A stretch of 64,000 nucleotides of DNA, taken from the NCBI GenBank assembly GCA_013398615.1, contig VZSR01003803.1:5597392-5661391 (forward strand), given 5' to 3'. The stretch is from Brachypodius melanocephalos. Lineage: Eukaryota; Chordata; Aves; Passeriformes; Pycnonotidae. The notes beneath the pieces are model-generated. The model did not search any database. It was not told the DNA's origin and saw nothing but the letters and a program-made list of their open reading frames with translations. Below, in pieces: positions 12,024 to 26,500 of this stretch; position 1 is the first letter of the stretch; each line of letters opens with the position of its first letter. Both the position numbers and the translations under genes were made by a program.

Positions 12024-13989
12024 CTCAAGAAAACTGGCAGAAACAACACATTTTCTCAACATACCAAGTTTTAGGTTTGTAATAAAACTTTCTTCCCAAA
12101 GCTGATTAGCTAAGAATTAAACCTGTAGAAATATCCATTTGCCACTCCATTAGTGTCCTGTTGAGTCAATTTTCTTAGGGATTGCTTGTAAAAATCTTGT
12201 CCATCTGTTGCATTTTTATCCAGCATAGAAAGTGTTCTTTTTAAAGTATTATATTTTCTTTAATAAAGCATGAAGTGTCAAGGAAATTGTAGTCTTCAAA
12301 CTGCAGTAGGACCACCCGGAAAATAATGAAGAATTGAAAGTATCAGGGTCACTGCTTTATTTTCTCTTGTCTTGTCTTGACAATCTTGGTTGATTTCAAG
12401 TTTTATAGAGTCTGGTTATGAAGAAAATGCAAGGCATGTGTATACATGTATATTTTTGTGTTTGTGGTCTTGTCTGTATTTTTTATTTACTGATTTCAAT
12501 CAAAGTACAATGATGCTGCAGTATCTCAAACAAACTCTGAAACTGAGAAATCCTGCAAAAAGGTGACTAGAGAAATGAAGCTGTCTGTTTGCAAGAGTAT
12601 GTACTGCAGTAGCAAGTTTGTCAACAACTGTGTAAAAATAAAAATAAAACAAGCTACTACTTCCCTTGCACCAGCACATCTGTGATGGAGATTATAGGAA
12701 GAGTTTAAAGACAGAGGAAGATATTACAGTAAATCACACCTCGCTTTCCCATCTCCAATAGATGATGCAGCCATTTAATTAGTTCCAAGTCTGCTAATTA
12801 CATATTTTGTTGTATTCTGAACAGAGAATAACATCCTCCTGGAATAATCACAGCTGGGTGAAGCTTTAGGAATGAAATTGCACAAAAGGGGATTTAGAAA
12901 TATACAGTGAGCCTAAACACAGAACAGGAAGCTCCAGAGCATAGCTGGAGGGTTCCTGGCAACAGGGGAACTATCTGAAGTCATATTAGAAAAGTGATGT
13001 GAAGAAAGCTTTCCTAGGGATCCTATGGAGCTTATGTCCACAAAGTATTATAGGAAGGATAAGAAACTGCCCTGAGAGGACAAAATGTGTTGGCAAAGGG
13101 AACAGATTTCTTTTAAGCATTTAATTCCATCTGTCTCAGTCCAAGCGTCCTCTACGTAAAGAGTTGTGTCATGGTAGCTTGTTATTTTTGGTTCTAATAA
13201 CATAAAAGCTTTAGAGATTAGCAATATTTGGTGTTTCTCGGCACACGTCTTAGAAGTTAGAAGTCATTCCATCTCAAAGGCTTTAGGCAGCCCAACATCA
13301 AACACTCCATGTCCCCTCCTTTCCATGACCATTTAGAGAAGAGATTGGCCGGACCAGGAATTCAAAGAAATGCTTTTTTTTTAAATGGATATTAAAAGCA
13401 TTCACAGAACATGAGATTATGGGACTTGCAAATGAGAACATTTATTCTGGGAAAAAGTCTTAGGAGCTTATCCACAACTGCAAAGACATATAAATGACCA
13501 TTTCAGATAATACATGTAGGGTTTGGTTAAGAATACTGTCATGCCACCTACAGTCTATCTAATTTAGACATCAAACTTCAGAGAAATGGTGTCCTTTAGA
13601 AGGCATCTAAGGTGACTAATTTGTGTTTAGACAGCTTCATTTGGCCAGGTGAATCTCACCTCACCTCGTCTAGTTTGCTCATGGGTACAAAAATTGCTGC
13701 TCCAGGCACATGGAAAGCTGTTTACCAGAAAAGTTGTTTGTTTTTTCCTCCAGTGCCAAATACTTAAACTGGTTTATTCTCTGAAGGCTGTATTCAAGAA
13801 ACAGCAGATGATGGTGGTTTCTTTCTGATTCTGAGAAGTTCACCTGTTTTAGAATGTGTATTATAATGAGAGCTAATAGAAAGATTTTCATCAAAACCTC
13901 TTTCCTCTGAAAATATTATTGCCTTAACTCAATACATTTTTCTTTAGGTTTCTTGGTACAAATAAAATCTCCATCAGAATGAGCCAAAA

Positions 13990-14072
13990 TACAAGACAAA
14001 AAAAAAACAAAACAACCAAACAAACAAGAAAAAAACACACAAAGAAACCCAAAAACAAACATACAAAAAAAA
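13990..14072. repeat. A-rich low-complexity tract
   Basis: This is about 80 bases composed almost wholly of A with interspersed C and occasional G or T (patterns such as aaaacaaaacaacc and aaacaaac). It reads as an open frame of lysine, threonine and asparagine, which is compositional and not a gene. Confidence 0.85.
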
Positions 14073-15154
14073 GCAATATTCCAAGTGAGGGTAATTCAAA
14101 ACACAGAGTAAAGTTTTGTTCCATGCATGGATTATATAGCCCACATGGATATTGTTGGGTACCATGGTACCCTAGTTCTCTTGTAAGAAATTTCCAAATG
14201 TTTAGGCGCTTTTTTAAACCTCAGTAAAATAAAATTTTTAAAAAGGTGAAAGAAATGTTTACTGCCTAGCTCTACATATAACACAAAGAGCATTTGCTGT
14301 GATAAAATTTAATGAACATTAATTAAATTTTGATTGAGGAGTTCTTGCAATTAATTGTTTATAAACAATCCAGAAAGAAAGAAGTGTTTATCAAAAATAT
14401 TGAGAAAATTAATTTATTTAGAAGTTCAAATAAAATTGCAGGCTGCTCATTAACAATTCATGAACATCAAAAAGACTGAATTAATTCTATGAAGGACTTG
14501 ATATTAGTTGTTATTATCGCCTTACTTCCAACAAGATGCGATTGTTCTAGAACAATCCTGGTCAAGCAGTTCATTCTAACACCCTCAGCTGCAAGCAATC
14601 AAAAATAAGATTTGGACACAGCCCAAAATCCCAACCAAATGTAATAAAAAATGCTACCAATTCTTCTGATTTTACCCAGACTCTCAAAATTTTGCAGAAT
14701 TCACAGATGACCCATGAAAGTGTTTTACAAAATAAAAAAAAAAAATTAAAAACATGGTTCCTGGCCATTTTCATTTATCTTCCAGTAAAATAATTAGTTA
14801 TTTTTTAAAATCTTTAAAATTAATTCAACCTAACGTAGTCTCTCTGTATTAATAGTCAATAAGAGTTTACTATGGCTTGTTACAAAAATTATCTCTCATA
14901 TGTTCTACTGTTTTTTTGGCTTTTTAGTAAAATCCACTTGATGTTGTAGGAGGAGTAAGACAATATTAAATGCTTAGAACAGTGAATTCACAGAATTTTG
15001 AATCCAGCACTATGTTTAGATACACACACACATTCTTTTAAGCTTACAATTTCATGCTAGACTTATGAAGATCTCTTGTTGTACTGTACTCTCTCATAAC
15101 TCTGTAGAAGGGTCATTTAAAGTTATCTAGAACTAAATATTGCTTCACTGGGGA

Positions 15155-15317
15155 GAAGCCCCATCCTTTGAAGTGTTCTCTGCCAGGATGGATGAGGCCC
15201 TGAGCAACCTGATCCAGAGGGTGACATCCCTTCCACGGCAGAGAGCTTGGAACAAGATGATCTTCTAGGTCCCTCCCAACCCAAACCACTCCATGATTCC
15301 ACGATTCTAGGATTTTA
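15155..15317 (+). mobile_element. CR1 LINE 3' terminus
   Basis: This is a short CR1 tail in sense orientation. It shows the CR1 3' landmarks aggatggatgaggccctgag (15185-15204), gatgatcttctaggtccctc (15256-15275), ccaacccaaaccactccatg (15276-15295) and the tail attccacgattctaggattt (15296-15315). Only the last 160 bases or so of the LINE are present, with no coding part. Confidence 0.93.
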
Positions 15318-16190
15318 GGAGCTAACTAACTCTGTTAATTAACTTAACTCTTCTAAGATCGTCTTGGATGTGCAGTTCAGGACAAACACCCCTTGAAACA
15401 CTCGCTCCAAAATTTCAAATGCTCCACAACACAGTTCTGTGCAGATTCACGTATCACATCCCTCACCCTGCCCACATATCCATTGATCAGGATCCTGGGA
15501 ATCAATGCTTGGGAGAAGGATCTCAGCACCCTCACTGAAATTTCCTATGTGTCTTCTCCTGAGCTAAAGCCCAGCATTTCTTTCTGATTCCAAACAGAGT
15601 AACAATTATAAAATCTTTTCTTCTAGCCCAGTCTTTGTTTCAGAATCATTCTTTTCTCCAGAATTTGAGTGACAGTTGTTCAATCTGTTCTAACTTTGAG
15701 CTATGAGACCTATTATTACAAATTAGAGTTTTCAACCAAAACCCTGTCCCTGCAAGATTTATATTCAGCACCATCATGTTTCTGATTTGATCATCCTGTG
15801 TTTTCCCCTCCCTTTCTCCCTTTTCTTTCCTGTAAAGAATCCATGGGTTCACAGTGATTATAATAAAAACACATCTTTACAATGACCTTCAGGGCCTCTA
15901 CAGAGAGGAGCTGTTAACAGCTACTACTTCTCCAGAGTTACAAAGAAGTAAAGAAGCTGCTTCTACTCCAGACTGTATTGTCACTGCTCAGCCAACCCAT
16001 GGAGGTACAACACAGACTGCCTTCTTTCCCCAGGACATCACAAATAACTCATTGCCTCTGACCTGGCAAGAATTATGACTAATCAGCTGCATTAAAGTGA
16101 CAGAGAGGTAGTGTAGCTGTATCTCAACACAGTAATTGTTCCTGCTTATATGCACAGATAATCACTGCTATTTTTACTTCTTTTACTTAG

Positions 16191-16256
16191 GGAAAGACAA
16201 AAAAAAAAACCAAACAAAAAAAAAAACCCAAAAAAACAAACACAAAACCCCAAAAG
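16191..16256. repeat. A-rich low-complexity tract
   Basis: This is a run of A interrupted by C clusters (A10 CC AAAC, A11 CCC, and so on). It has simple-sequence character with no coding value. Confidence 0.85.
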
Positions 16257-18676
16257 CCTCTAAGCTTTTTACAGAACTTAGTTTCACAAAAGTATCGGAC
16301 CTAAAAGCCAGCAAGTAAGCATAAAATATAATTTAAATGGCTACAGAAAATAATCAGACTTGCCAAGTTAAACTAAAAAAAAAGTAGAGTGACTGTGTCC
16401 AACCCCACAAAATAGTCTTTGAAGAGATAATGTCTGCATTAAATAAAAAATGAATCATTGAGCTACTCATATCTTACTCTGGACAAGAATTTGAGGACCA
16501 AGACAAGCAGATGGATCAAAAGATTTCATCATGGTTGACTCCTGCCTGTCATATATTGTGGTAAGACGGTCTTGCCAAAAGATTCTCTCCTATGTCACTT
16601 GAAAAGGAGCTTTTTTATTCAGAATACGAGAGCAGAGGTCACTCAATAGGATCTCACAAATCCTACGTGCTTTCCACCTCTACTGAATGTTTAGGACGAT
16701 GTGCCAAGAGCACATGTATTTAATCTGGGTGTCAAAGCAAACTATAATGTTTTTTCACTTACTGTACAGGTTTAATTTTCCTTGATTTTTTGGAATTGAA
16801 GAACTGTGAAAATCAGTTCATTTATTACAGGTGTTAAATATTAACATGAGGCATTTAATATTAGCAGGCATTATTAAAAGAAGGCGCTTTTATGTCTGTC
16901 AGACCCTCTGGCTAAAGAATCTCTAAAGTTCCTAAGTACTCCAAAGTCATAGAAAGTTTCCAGTCTTCCAGCAGGCATTTATCATCCTCATTAGATGAGC
17001 CTCCCTGAAGCCAGATGGTCCTTTCCAGAAGGAAAAACACAAAGGGAACCATCAAACTAAGTGGCTGTACCCAGAAAACAACCAAGCTACATTTAGGAGC
17101 TCATGTTTGTGCAAATTTCTTCTGTCAGCAAGAAGGATGGCTCTTCCTGCAACCACGCGGGATTTAAACTACGTGGAGCATCCTTGATCATATTTCTCAG
17201 CAGTGAACGTGGTGCATTGCAACTGTACCCCCCGCAGAGACACGCATACACACAGAAGAGTCCAGAACCGAGACTGGTTTTAGTTAGCTGTTTCTAAAAC
17301 AAAAAACTTATGGCCCTGCTCTACCTCAGAGAAACCACTGATGAGCAATTTGCCCCTGCAAAGAGCCACCAAGGTTCATTCAGCAGGAGCCTGTTAACTA
17401 TGTAAGGGGTGGGAGATTGCACCAGCTCTTACACCTGCCTTCCTCTAGTTTTCCATCAAAGATGGACTGTCCCGTGCTAGTTGGTTTATAGGAAATATTT
17501 TAATTTTTATGTCTCTGTCTCATTTGATCTATCTATTGATGGTTACAGACAAACTTCCCGTAGAATAGAAAAGACAAATCAAACAGCTTCCAGACAATAG
17601 CAGAGGAATGCATACAGAAGACCTTTTTCTGTCATGAAGACCCAAGTGGAAGCCACCACCCTGTGCTAAACTTTCTAGTTCTCCATCAGCTTTCTAGCTC
17701 TCTTGATTATTTAAATCTTTTGCTAACTCTACTATTCCCTTCTGTGTTTCAGTTTCCTTGAAGTCCTCTTTGCACCATCTGAAGCTAAACACTTCCTCAA
17801 AGGAACAATAACATCAGAAACATATCTTCTAATTTACACACAGACACTAGTAATGTCCCAAGAGAGAAAAGCCCACTACTTTCAGCTCTGTTTCATGTTA
17901 GAGATGAAATATAGGTTGACATGTAGAGCTCTGTGAAGTGGGTCTTTTAAATATACAGAAAATAACATATTTATTTAGTTAAAGAAAGAGGGTATAATAG
18001 CCATTTATAACAGGAAATACTCTCTTTTCTTTGTTGTACAGTCAGGTATTTCCAGTTTTGGAAATGTCAACAGTGCAATCCAAAGGTACAGCACTAATTA
18101 TCTATGAGATGGAATTTAACAATGTTGTATCAAAGAAAAATTAAACAAGAGCAAGAAAAAGGCCCAACTTTGAAGACATTAAAAAAAACCTTCACTAAAT
18201 GAACGCAAAAAAAAAATCAATGCAGATTTGTTCAAGAAATTGAAAGCTATTGCTGAAATGTTGTTGCACTGGATAGGCCTCTTCTCATTTTATCATTTAG
18301 CAAATATAATAAACACTGTCTATCCTACTCAGGGTACATGAAGGTCCATCCTCTTTTCCACTTCATTTTTTCTCTGTTGATGCTCAGAAATTTTCATAAG
18401 CAAAGAGCTGAGGATTTTGGACTGGAAGAGATTTGGAAAAAGAAAAATCACATGAGAAGCAACAAGATAAGTTCAGAGTAATGGGTTAGACATGCTTCAT
18501 ATCATTTCATTAAACAACACTGAAAAGTCAGAAAACCACAAGAATCAACAATAAAAAACATCAAAATGTCAAGGAATGTATAAATTTTCAGCTTTTTCAT
18601 TAAAGACCCTTAATTTTTCAAGAGTTCCAGGGGAAAAAGCATGCCAAGAAAGACTGCCATGTAAAAAACCAGAAGA

Positions 18677-18678
18677 TT

Positions 18679-18712
<34 letters not shown>

Positions 18713-18714
18713 AA
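18677..18714. repeat. (TA)n dinucleotide repeat
   Basis: Two TA runs are joined by a single TTT interruption (near 18699-18701), making a self-complementary block that starts with TTTATA and ends with TATAAA. It could extrude as a hairpin, but no function is implied. Confidence 0.92.
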
Positions 18715-20129
18715 CAGTAGAATCTGTGTGGGGAATTTCTAAATGAGCAGCAGATATAACATGACACTGGAGGAAAGGAAAATATTAAAGAAAAAAAACA
18801 AAGCAGTTTGGGTTATTCCAAAAACAATAAAAAGGAGATGGACAGTAACAATAACTGCTATGCTATTGTAGGTGACTCAGAGCCCTTGGCTGTTCTGATC
18901 CATCCACCCAGACCTTCAGCAAGGACCTTATAGCCCCTATTAACTTTTCAGGAGAATTTGTTCCCATAAATAAAATACAAAAGAAAAGAGACTGCAGAAA
19001 ATTTAGGCAATTGATTCAGAGGAAACAAATAAAAACACAGCCTAAAAGGAGTAGTCCAAACCCAAGAAATCTATAAACATCATGAAGGTTTTGGAAAAAA
19101 TATTATATTATGATCCCAGATAAAATATGCATCATAATTCAAAAGAAAAACAAAGCAATCTAATAACACTCTGTATGGCTCAACAGGAAAGTTAAGGAGG
19201 CTGTCACAGGGAAAACGTCAACAGTTTAAAAATTGAAAGCTTGCTCAAATAAAGGAAACAGGTCAAAAGGAAAACAGGTCATTTGAAGGGTTAGGACTGC
19301 AGAGCATGCACAGGGTGGCTTTTTTTACTGATGGTCATATATTCATTAAATACTTCAAGAGGGGGATGCAGGTGACTTAATCAGTGGAACTGTGTAATGA
19401 CCACAGTAAGAAAAAGAGGTGAAGGGAACATAATTTCACAGTGAAAAAGCTCAGTGAACCCTTACCATCATCCCTTCCCATCCTACGCAGAGGAAATACC
19501 TTCATATCTCACTTTTTCTGTAGCTGATACATCACGGAGGCTTGACACGATACAGACAAATACAGGGAGTGTTTTAAACCCCACAGGCAACCAAGACATC
19601 AGCAGGACTGGGTTGCATTTACCTGAGAGAACTGAAGAAACTGTGAAATTGCAGAGCCACAGCTGGCACGTGTCAAACATGGCACAGACAGAATCAATCC
19701 CCTGTGCTAGAGGAATGGTGGGTGCCAAGGTGATTTGTCCACAGAAAAGGGTCAGGCAGGGTCTCGTAAGCACAGAGTGCCAAGCCTGAGCTGCAGCCTC
19801 AGCGTGAAAGGAGAGTCTGTAGCACAGTGAAAGGTCACAGAAGCAAGACAGCCTGGTGGGAAAGGCTCAGCACAGCACCTGTGAAGGGAATTCCTGACTT
19901 GGTTCAATGGCTGGGTCTCTAAGCTGATCCGATCAATATCCTAGATTTATTTGACTAAAAACAAACAAAGAAAGATATTTTGGGAAGGTTCTTTCTGGAA
20001 CGAACATCAAAGAAGCACTGTGAGAGGTTGAAAGAAAAGCTCTTTTATGGACATGAAAGTGTTTAAAGGATGGGAACCAAAAGGCAGAGGTCAATGGTCA
20101 TTTCACAGAGTGGAGAAAAAGGCTCAGCT

Positions 20130-20530
20130 ATATGAGACCAAAAAGCAACAAGTATCATCAGAAAGGGCTCTTAGAACAAAATACAAAACTTTATGTTGCC
20201 ACTGTATAGAAACTTGGCACATCCACATCTCAATTATTGTTGATGATTCTTATCTCCATACCTCCAGAAGGTCATTGCACAGATAGAGAAGATACAGAGA
20301 AGAAAATTATGATAACGACGGAGCTGTATTTTCTGGAAAAATTAAAAATATATCTGTTTTACAGTTTTGAGAGGAGACTCAGTAAAAGTCTGATTGAACT
20401 TAAAAAATTAGGAAGTCAGTAGATTATGAAGACCCAGAATTATTGTTCAACAGATCCCACAATGTTAGAACTATCTGGAACACTTCAGAAATAGCTTCAG
20501 AACATTGAAACTCATAGGAGCTTAAAACGG
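20130..20530 (+). mobile_element. Probable ancient CR1-like LINE remnant
   Basis: The order of motifs follows that of old CR1 3' regions shared by birds and turtles: gatagagaagatacagagaa (20282-20301), then ctggaaaaattaaaa, then gttttgagaggagactcagt (20365-20384), a gattgaactt segment, and ttgttcaacagatcccacaa (20443-20462). Each block is diverged from the forms I remember, and indels separate them. The call rests on motif order. The copy is far older than the CR1 pieces at 7.5 and 10.1 kb. Boundaries are uncertain by about 100 bases. Confidence 0.5.
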
Positions 20531-23500
20531 TTGAAAAGATTTAGCTTTTCACAGCCAGGGATGTTGTCCCCATGGGAAATTATGGAAAGAGACATGACCA
20601 ACACATTCAGAATAAGATAAGCCATAGGTAAAAACCCACAACCAGATGTGCTACTGACTGCAGCTGGGCACACTGGGGGAATAGAGGGGGAGGGAAAGCC
20701 TACTGCAGATGGCAGATTGGCTCACGCTCACAGTCCCACCTTCTGCACTGTCAGAAGCCTGTCCTGTGTGGGCCACTGCTCTAACCAGCAAGATATTTCA
20801 TTTTTTCTCAAGAGAAGAAATAATGTGACATAAGACCTGCCCTGAGGACATCTCTACAGCAATGCTTTATTTATTCTTTTCTTCTTTTCCTCTGATACCA
20901 TCCATCAGCCTGGTCTACAGCATAAGCATAACCAATGTGTCAAAGCAGCAGCCTAGACCTAGAGAGATGCTTTATCAGGGTGAAAGCTCCCTTGCCATTC
21001 CCTAACTTTCTCAACCTTAATCCCTCATTTATTATTCTGAATAGGCAGTTTTTCTGGGATAAATGAAAATATATAGAAGATCACAGAATAAAGACACCTT
21101 TTATTACAGTTTCATTCTTGTATTTTCATTCTTGTGTGTTCCATAGGCTGCCCATGGGGTTGATACAAAAAAAAATGAAATGAGGAAAGAAATTTTCCAG
21201 GGTTTTGTTGGTTGATTGTTGTTTTGGGGTTTTTGTTTTTTTCTTTTTTTCCCAGCTTGTCTTGACTCCCAGTATAGCTACAATACAGAAGAAAATAACA
21301 GACTACCTTCAGGGTAATTCAGAATTCTTGCCACTCAAATTTCCTTCTACTGTCTGCAATGCCTAGCGATGTTCACCTTCAATTTTCAGAGGGTCCAGGG
21401 TTCCCTGCCACCTTGTCTTTATTTGATGTATAAGCAACGTGGGACAGAAAATGTCTGATTTTCTGTGTGAAAGGCATACTAATGTTTATGACTTTCTATG
21501 TCTCACCTAGGGAAGATGAAAAAACTCCCAGACAGGGAGGACCTAGACACACCCAGACACATCCACACTCTGATCAAAATGGAAATTAAAAAGTTCTGCC
21601 TTGAAAGACTAAGAAATACAGGTGCCTCTATTTGCCTTGCAATCTGTGTTTGAAAAATGCTTGCATGAATGTATGAAGTGTTGGCGGAGCACATTATCAC
21701 GTGTTGGCCTGTTTCAAACACTATCAGTTTGAACTAGCTGTTACACACAGTGGCCTTATTTCTCTTGGTCTGCAGTACAATATATTGTTTTACTGTACAA
21801 TTTGCCTAATTTTCAATAACTCTGATTTCCCTCCCATTTTATAGCTAGCCAGTGGAAGCAAGATAAAATGTGACAACTCAGATACTCCAATTTAGCAAGA
21901 TGCATTTTGCTAAATCATCCCTATGCATCAGAACCACTGTCTATTTATGTCTAGCAACATCTGGCAAACAAGCACTGATATATTATAATGTTTATCATGC
22001 CAGATGGCAATATGTCTTCAATGTCACCTGCAGGATGAAATAAAACCTTTGTTATCACTGTTTCTTACCCACCCACTCACTTCCTCCTTCCCCTCTCTCC
22101 AGTCATTGTAAGAGAGCTCAATTCTCTGCTGACAGAGCATCTGTGCTTAAATATTAAAATAAATGTAGGAAATGGCAACAGGTTACTACACAAACCTAAC
22201 TGCTTAAAGGTATAAAACATTTAATTAACTAGAAAATTTATAGTAATTCATTGACCTATCATTTTCACTATAAACACAACAATTCCTGCACAATTAAAAA
22301 TTTATTATAAACTATCATTCTGGACAATGCTAATTGTGTACTGCAAGGGGAAAAAAATCCAAGGTCATGCCTATTTGAATGCATGCTCATGAAGTCAAAA
22401 GGAAGCATTTCCAGCTGCATCCATGGAATATCAAGTGCTTTCTTCTTCCACTTGGGATTCTCCATATGTTACCTCCTTGAACAAGGGCAGTTTGAAGTCA
22501 TTATAATCTTCTATTAATGGGGTTTACCTATCAGTCTCTTTTCTGGGAGTACTCCTGTAATGGATTTAACCTGGGGCTGCCAAATAGTAGGGTGGGAAAA
22601 AAATTTGAGTAATTCTCTTAGCTTGTTCATCAGAAACGTTTTTTTGCTCTGAATATTCTGTCATACTTTATCAACAAAATCTTGTTTATTTTCAAGAAGA
22701 GTGTGATTTATTTTCTACATTTTAGACCAGTTAGAATGAAAGCTTCTATGGATCAAACATGTATTTCAAACATAAAGTATATTTATTTTCAAAAATCAGT
22801 ATCAGAAACCATCAAACTTTGTAAGTCCCACAGTTTTTCATATATTATGTGTTCACTTTCCAGGAAAAAATGAATACACTGTGTTTCACCAGAAATTCCC
22901 TGTTAGCAATCAAACCAAGATACCTACCATCTATCAAAGGATTCAGCTTCCACATAAAAAAATGCAAAAATAAAACCATCACCCTTTCTAAAGTGTATTG
23001 TTGATAGCATTTGTAGATTAAGAGGAATTTTAGCAACAAAGTCATCTTTGAATACTTTTCTAAAGGCCTGAAATAACAGCAAAAAAAGGATGAAGTGCTC
23101 CTGCTTCCTTTGGCATTTCTATTTAAGCCCTGTGGTCATTGGGCTGCACAACAGAGGACCAAAGAATTGCTCCAATGTGTATTTGGTCCTCTAATTACTG
23201 TTTCATTTCTCTTTCATTCCCACAAAACTAGTGTTAAAAATGAAAATGAAGTAGCAATTTGGGGGCCAAATGCCCAATTGTGCAATTCTTGACAGTGCAG
23301 CTACTTATTAGTGGTGGCAAATTAAGCATGACATCCAAGCAAATGAACCCTCCTTAAATCATCTGGAGAAGGCCTTATGGTCAACAACAATTTAGAAATT
23401 GATACAAGTCCTGCCTTTGATTTTAGAGGTACAGGTTTAGACTTTGCTTCACAAAAGGAAAACTGGAGTGATTGTGAAGTATCTGAACTGACATGAGTAA

Positions 23501-26500
23501 GTCTAAAACTAAAGATTTAAACAAAATAAAGTCAAATTTCTTGGGATCTTTGTAACCACCACTACAATTAAAGAAGGACTCAGGAAAGAAGAAAAATTGG
23601 TTCCTATTGATAAAGGTGTCTACCTTCAACTGTATATTGTCCAGTTTTGAATATCTAAGCTTGACAGTATGATTTGCTTTCCCAAGTTTAGAGCAGCATC
23701 AAATTTAGCTTCAGATGATGAAAAAATTAGCTGCTCCTGGTAACCATAAAAGTGTGCAGGTGAGAAATAGAATTAACTTTATCCTTCTAAGAATCTATTT
23801 AAAATAATTACATATTGTTTTCTTATAACATGACATATAAACTGAAGATGCATGTATTAAACTGAAGCAGTAAAAGATTTAATGAAAGTTCTCTTTCTAC
23901 AGTATGATCCTTCTGAGTCTGTCTGTGCCCTGGAGACAGACTAAAGGGCCATGACCTTCTGTACCAACACAGAAAATAGATTTGGTCCCCACTGGAAAGT
24001 CTCAAAAGACTATTAAGACCAGATTTCCAGAGCACAGGAAAGAAAAGGAAAAAGCAGCTATTTTGGCCGAAACACTTCTGACTCAAAGCAGGTAAAATGG
24101 AGGACAGAAGCCTCTGAGTGCAGTCTCCTTTGCTGTACAGAGATGCTGAGGATTCATTTCAGAATCATCTCCTCTCACCTTGGCTGGTCACACGGTGGAC
24201 ACCCCAATCTAATGACTCTACATGCTCGGATGGGTTGGCTGGTAGAGGCATCGGCCTCTAAACACCATATGGGTGCCATGGTGGTGCCTTGGATCCCTCA
24301 CTTTCCATCTATGACTGCCCAGGGAGAGGCCTTCTTCCCAAGGTCACAGACTCTGCTTTAATGCTACAGGGAGCTGAACTTGCCTCCCACAAGCAAAGGG
24401 AAGATGTGTGCAGAGAATGCAGAGACACTCCCTTTAAACCTACCAGGCGGTGACAGCCAAGCTGCAGCAGCCCTGAGCTCTGTTCAGCAGGATTTGGGCT
24501 GCCATCCTCTTCTAGGATATGGTGTCTGTTCCAGGTGAGCTGCTCTGAGGGCAATGCAGGCATACCCTTGAGTCCAGTAAGTCTCCGTGGGATCACTCTT
24601 TGCCTTACACAGCATGTCAAAGCTCATGGAAAGCAATTTCTCTTTCAGTGCCTCCTTTTCAGCTGGGAAGCATTTGAAGGGAAGCACTTGCCCCTTGAGT
24701 GCTCAAGTGTGTACTTTGTATTGCCAAGAAAGGGCACTCCAATAGCTCTTCTGGGAAAGCACACCATATTTCACATCACCCCATGCACTTTCGAGGGGCT
24801 TTGCAGAAATGGCTTGTTCTGGGACATCTATGAAATATAATTAGGAAGAAAAATAAAGAAGCTTTCTTCTCTTTCAGGCTGAGATAACCCACAGTGAGAA
24901 AAATAAGACTTTTTTTTGCCTTTTCCTTGCCTGAAGTGCTCCAACCTCCGAGAGGTCATCTTTGAGACAGAAGTGTTTTAATTTCCCAACTTATAAAGCA
25001 AGCAATTACAATATTCAGGGAGACTGTGTGGATTTTGTGCAGTTAATTTCTGAGCAAGGAAAACAACAGTAGTCTCTATCCACAGAGCAGCAGCCATACT
25101 CCTCTATGGGACCATCAGGTCTGATATCTGCAGGAAAAGTTGTGGCTACAGCTGACACCATGGTGGTTATGCAACTTCAGCACAAGGGGTGGGGGTAATG
25201 CACTAAGGACAGAAATGTCTGCTGCCTCCAGGTTATCTCTAGTGCAAAGCACATGTAGAGTGAAATGAAGATAAGTATTTATAGGGACAAAATCAGCTTT
25301 TACTTTTAATTGTAGTATAGCTCATTTGGGCAGCGTTGAAAGAAATGAGGTCTTTTCATGGTGTTTTGCTTTGGTTTTTTCCACCAGTGTGAGCTGTAGA
25401 ATGAAAACCAGGGATTTTTGAACCACTGTAAAGAAAATCAATTACAAGTAATGACATTTAATACTCTCTATTACTTTTTTCTCTGGTTACGTGTTTATAA
25501 ACACACAGAGGTTCATGGGAAAAAAATTCTGAGCACTTTGGCTATTGCCAGGCTGTCTTCTATATTTGTGCAGGTCACACACAAAGGACATATTAGATCT
25601 CTGCTGGCTGACATTCTGCACAAGGCTGGCCCCAGCCATAAGGAGAAACAACAATACCAAGGTGCCATGCGAGGGCAAAACACCAAGCCTTGTGTGATCA
25701 TTTTTTTAATGTTTATGGCTAGCTACTCTGTCTCCCTTCAGACTTTTCTCCTTGTGTGCAGAGGCCTCTTGTTCTTGAACTTCTCCAGAAAATCTGGAGA
25801 AGTTTACTTTGACAAAACTTTATATTTGTTACTTTTCTTCTGACCTCTCCTTAACTTTCCTGTGCTGTCTTTGCAACACAACATTCGTAACAGACTGCTG
25901 TATTCCAATTATAATCTCAGCAGTGCTACATAGAGAAAAAAAAATTGCTTGCCTTATATGCACATAACCATCTTCCTTGTTCATCTTATCACTGGCCTGA
26001 ATGCAAAGTCTCAAATCTATTGTGACATTTCTTCAGCTCAAATAAAAATGTAATTACTTTTCATAAGGAGTTTTAACCCTGCAATATTGAGAATTCAGGA
26101 TTTCCTGAAATTGAGAAGTTGTGACCCAGTATGTTCCAGCATGGATCAGACTGGCAGCTCTCACAGCCATCTCTCTCCACTGCGCTCACAGCTAGCACAG
26201 CCTGGGGGGGGAATACTGGCTGGAAAAGCAAAAGGCAGCAGAGGAAAATGTTCCTCAGGCACTCTGGAGGGTGGGATGGACAGGAGAGCACACGTGAGAG
26301 GTTCAATACAGATTTCAGAAACAATCTTTTCCATCATGCAGGATGGCATATATCCCTTGAAATGAAGTAGATAGTACATCTAAGGAGGAAAGGGAGGAGG
26401 GCTGTGTAACTTTTGGGCTGGTCTCAAAGAGTCTGGGTTGCTCTGTTCCAAGGAGAGAGACAGGTGGGCTAAGGCAACAAGGAGATCACTTAGACACCCG

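Larger units (their letters stand above)
10769..15154. other. Non-repetitive AT-rich sequence, no gene seen
   Basis: This is about 4.4 kb with no recognisable gene or transposon. It contains a short AT tandem repeat (11977-12023) and an A-rich tract (13990-14072), listed separately. The sub-interval 12720-12900 holds two TAATTA homeodomain-type cores close together (12776-12781 and 12795-12800), a weak hint of regulatory sequence only. Confidence 0.55.
15318..20129. other. Non-repetitive sequence, no gene seen
   Basis: No convincing exon or RNA gene is present. The open frame 19454-19789 (111 codons) is fully overlapped by an antisense open frame and matches nothing I recognise. Simple repeats at 16191-16256 and 18677-18714 are listed separately. 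Parts of 19.1-20.1 kb may belong to the ancient CR1-like copy that follows, but I cannot align them with confidence. Confidence 0.5.

Noticed and set aside
18677..18714. Self-complementary TA block as a possible structured RNA or cruciform
   Set aside because: A simple dinucleotide repeat explains it; there is no associated transcript signature.
25418..25843. 141-codon + strand open frame
   Set aside because: Overlapped by two antisense frames and without family features; judged chance.
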